Positions 5,869 to 7,784 of a stretch of 7,784 bases of DNA are shown here, piece by piece. Where the stretch lies: contig CAMHER010000084.1 of the NCBI GenBank assembly GCA_946184215.1, positions 1 to 7,784 on the forward strand. Reading direction: 5' to 3'. The notes beneath the pieces were generated by a model. That model saw nothing but the letters and a program-made list of their open reading frames with translations, was not told where the DNA came from and ran no database searches. Origin of the DNA: an uncultured Clostridia bacterium (GTDB lineage Bacteria > Bacillota > Clostridia > Oscillospirales > Oscillospiraceae). A program made the position numbers and the translations under genes. Within the stretch, counting starts at the first letter, position 1. Each line of letters opens with the position of its first letter.

Positions 5869-7784
5869 ATGGGCTTATTCGACGAACAGATCCGGCTCCG
5901 CAAGGAGCGCGATCAGGAGGCCTTTGAGGACTCGATCTTTGAGATGGCGTCCGTCGTCGGGAAACGCGGTGCGGGAGAGATGCGCGACAGGCGCGTCGTC
6001 ACCAGGGCGGCCATCGACGAGCTATTGAAATACTACGGCGTGAAGCCGGTGGAGATCCCCCGCAGCGTGGAAACGATGGAGGATCAGCTTGACTACGCGC
6101 TGAAGCCCCACGGACTCATGTATCGCCCAATCACTCTCTCTGAGGATTGGTATAAATCCTCCTTCGGCCCGATCATGGCCTTTTACAAGGACAGCGGACT
6201 GCCCGTGGTGCTTTTGCCGAAAAAGTACGGCGGCTACTTCTGGCAGGACGCGGACGGCAAAAAGGTCACGGCAAAGAGTCGGGCGGCGGAGCAGCTCTCC
6301 CCGGAGGCGATCTGCTTCTACAAGCCGCTGCCGATGAAGAAAATCGGGATACCGGACCTTCTCTCCTATATGAAAGGCTGCCTGAATTGGGCGGACTTCG
6401 CCATGGTGATCGGGCTGACGCTTTTGGTAACTGGCGTCGGGATTCTGATTCCGCACATCACCAAAACCCTGTCCGGCTTCGTGCTGGAGAGCGGGAACAG
6501 CCTGATTCTGTGGAGCACCGCGCTCTTCATGCTGTGCATCCTCGTTTCCTCCCAACTCCTCACGGCGTCGCGGGAGCTCGCCATGGCGAGGATTCAGACC
6601 AAGGTCGCGGTGCCGATGGAGGCGGCGATGATGGCGCGGCTCATGAGCCTGCCCACGCCCTTCTTCCGGAGGTACAGCGCCGGCGAGCTGGCAAGCCGCT
6701 CGGGAGCGGTCAACAAGCTCTGTACGCTTCTGCTGGGCGGCGTGTTCTCCACGGGCGTTACGGCAATTATTTCGCTTCTTTACATCAATCAAATCTTCTC
6801 CTACGCCCCGGCGCTGGGCTTCCCGGCGCTGGCCGTCAATCTCGTGATGGTCGCCGTCACGGTGCTGACCGGCTTTCTGAAAGTGAAAGAGGCGCGGGAA
6901 TACATGAAGGGCGCCGCGGAGGAATCCGGCGTCAGCTACGCTATCCTTTCCGGCATCCAGAAAATCAAGCTCTCCGGCGCGGAGAAGCGCGCCTTTGCGA
7001 AATGGGCGAAGATTTACGCCTCCGGCGCGGAAATCGAATATAACCCGCCGCTGTTTTTGAAGATCAATTCGGCCATCACGCTGGCGGTCTCCCTGTTCGG
7101 CACGGTCCTTCTATATTATCTTGCAGCGACCAGCGGCGTCAGCCCCTCGGCCTACCTCGCTTTCACCGCCGCCTACGGCACGGTCACGGGCGCGTTTACC
7201 GCGTTTTCCGGCATCGCCACCTCCGCCGCGCAGATCAAGCCGATTCTGGAGATGGCAGAGCCAATTTTGCAAACGGAGCCGGAAACGGCGGAGGGTCGGG
7301 AGATCGTGACGAAGCTCTCCGGCAGTATCGAGCTCGCCAATATCTCCTTCCGCTATTACGACACGCAGCCCTATGTGATAAACGGCCTGAACTTGAAGAT
7401 CAGGTCAGGCGAGTACGTCGCCATCGTCGGCAAGACGGGCTGCGGCAAATCGACGCTTCTACGCCTCCTGCTCGGCTTTGAGACGCCGGAAAAGGGCGCG
7501 GTGTATTTTGACGGGAAGGATCTGCGCTCCCTTGACCTCGGTTCGCTGCGCCGCAAGATGGGCGTGGTGACCCAGGACGGCAGCCTCTTCCACGGGGACA
7601 TTTATTCCAACATCACCGTCTCCGCGCCCCACCTTTCGCTCGACGACGCCTGGGACGCCGCGGAAAAGGCGGGCATCGCGGACGACATCCGCGCCATGCC
7701 CATGGGAATGCACACCTTTTTGAGTGAAGGTCAGGGCGGCATCTCCGGCGGTCAAAAGCAGCGCATCATGATCGCCCGCGCCAT
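5869..7784 (+). CDS. NHLP-type bacteriocin export ABC transporter permease/ATPase subunit (3' end outside the window)
   Basis: 638 complete codons are visible before the window ends. The start ATG has a strong RBS (GGAAGGGGG, 5854-5862) and follows the peptidase-ABC stop by 15 bases. The N-terminus MGLFDEQIRLRKERDQEAFE and the following region to about 155 (ELLKYYGVKP, ALKPHGLMYR, WYKSSFGPIM, AICFYKPLP) are typical of the second ABC subunit of NHLP systems. This part resembles a C39 domain in layout but has neither catalytic Cys nor His. The membrane domain (about 165-460) shows helices near 174-196, 211-233, 285-309 and 315-337, and the LPTPFFRRYSAGELASR segment (261-277), a coupling-helix-like feature of exporters. 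The nucleotide-binding domain begins near 485, with Walker A GKTGCGKST (521-529), Q-loop VVTQD and signature ISGGQ (625-629). Walker B and the H-loop lie beyond the window, so ATPase competence cannot be judged. It probably pairs with the C39-ABC protein. Confidence 0.92.
   Translation, partial: MGLFDEQIRLRKERDQEAFEDSIFEMASVVGKRGAGEMRDRRVVTRAAIDELLKYYGVKPVEIPRSVETMEDQLDYALKPHGLMYRPITLSEDWYKSSFGPIMAFYKDSGLPVVLLPKKYGGYFWQDADGKKVTAKSRAAEQLSPEAICFYKPLPMKKIGIPDLLSYMKGCLNWADFAMVIGLTLLVTGVGILIPHITKTLSGFVLESGNSLILWSTALFMLCILVSSQLLTASRELAMARIQTKVAVPMEAAMMARLMSLPTPFFRRYSAGELASRSGAVNKLCTLLLGGVFSTGVTAIISLLYINQIFSYAPALGFPALAVNLVMVAVTVLTGFLKVKEAREYMKGAAEESGVSYAILSGIQKIKLSGAEKRAFAKWAKIYASGAEIEYNPPLFLKINSAITLAVSLFGTVLLYYLAATSGVSPSAYLAFTAAYGTVTGAFTAFSGIATSAAQIKPILEMAEPILQTEPETAEGREIVTKLSGSIELANISFRYYDTQPYVINGLNLKIRSGEYVAIVGKTGCGKSTLLRLLLGFETPEKGAVYFDGKDLRSLDLGSLRRKMGVVTQDGSLFHGDIYSNITVSAPHLSLDDAWDAAEKAGIADDIRAMPMGMHTFLSEGQGGISGGQKQRIMIARA

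Noticed and set aside
6022..7043. Open frames on both strands (6022-6792 minus, 6387-7043 plus in another frame) inside the second ABC gene
   Set aside because: The frame starting at 5869 encodes a continuous ABC exporter with Walker A and signature motifs. The others give arginine- and histidine-rich low-complexity translations typical of out-of-frame GC-rich DNA.

Overview
The window is gene-dense, all on the + strand, with high-GC coding sequence (roughly 58-60% by eye), strong AGGAGG-type ribosome binding sites and short intergenic gaps. Gene content, RBS style and regulator types suggest a high-GC member of the Clostridia, for example an Oscillospiraceae-like gut bacterium. This placement is an inference; no rRNA or other marker is present. 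No tRNA, rRNA, CRISPR, insertion sequence or phage gene was seen.

Region 1 (1-1615) is a two-component system. It holds the C-terminal part of a LytS/YesM-type membrane histidine kinase, overlapping by 4 bases a response regulator whose output is a SARP/OmpR-like winged helix rather than LytTR. A clear Rho-independent terminator (1574-1615) closes this unit.

Region 2 (about 1616 to the window end) looks like a second operon behind an AT-rich promoter region. Its genes, in order, are: a stand-alone receiver-domain protein with Glu at the phospho-acceptor position; a membrane protein with an N-terminal DUF3592-like domain and a C-terminal domain of uncertain type; a very short HlyD-like membrane-fusion/adaptor protein; a C39 peptidase-ABC exporter (PCAT); and a second ABC half-transporter that runs off the window. 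The last three match the architecture of NHLP/NHLM-type bacteriocin (RiPP) export systems. In those systems the C39 protein removes a double-glycine leader and, with the second ABC protein and the adaptor, moves the mature peptide out of the cell.

A plausible whole is that the kinase and winged-helix regulator sense a signal and control the exporter operon, with the pseudo-receiver as a phosphorylation-independent modulator. No precursor peptide or modification enzyme is visible here, so the exported substrate is unknown and probably encoded outside the window. The most unusual points are the Asp-to-Glu pseudo-receiver leading an export operon, the DUF3592-like membrane protein inside it, the minimal 138-residue adaptor, and an N-terminal domain in the second ABC protein that looks like a C39 domain without its catalytic residues.
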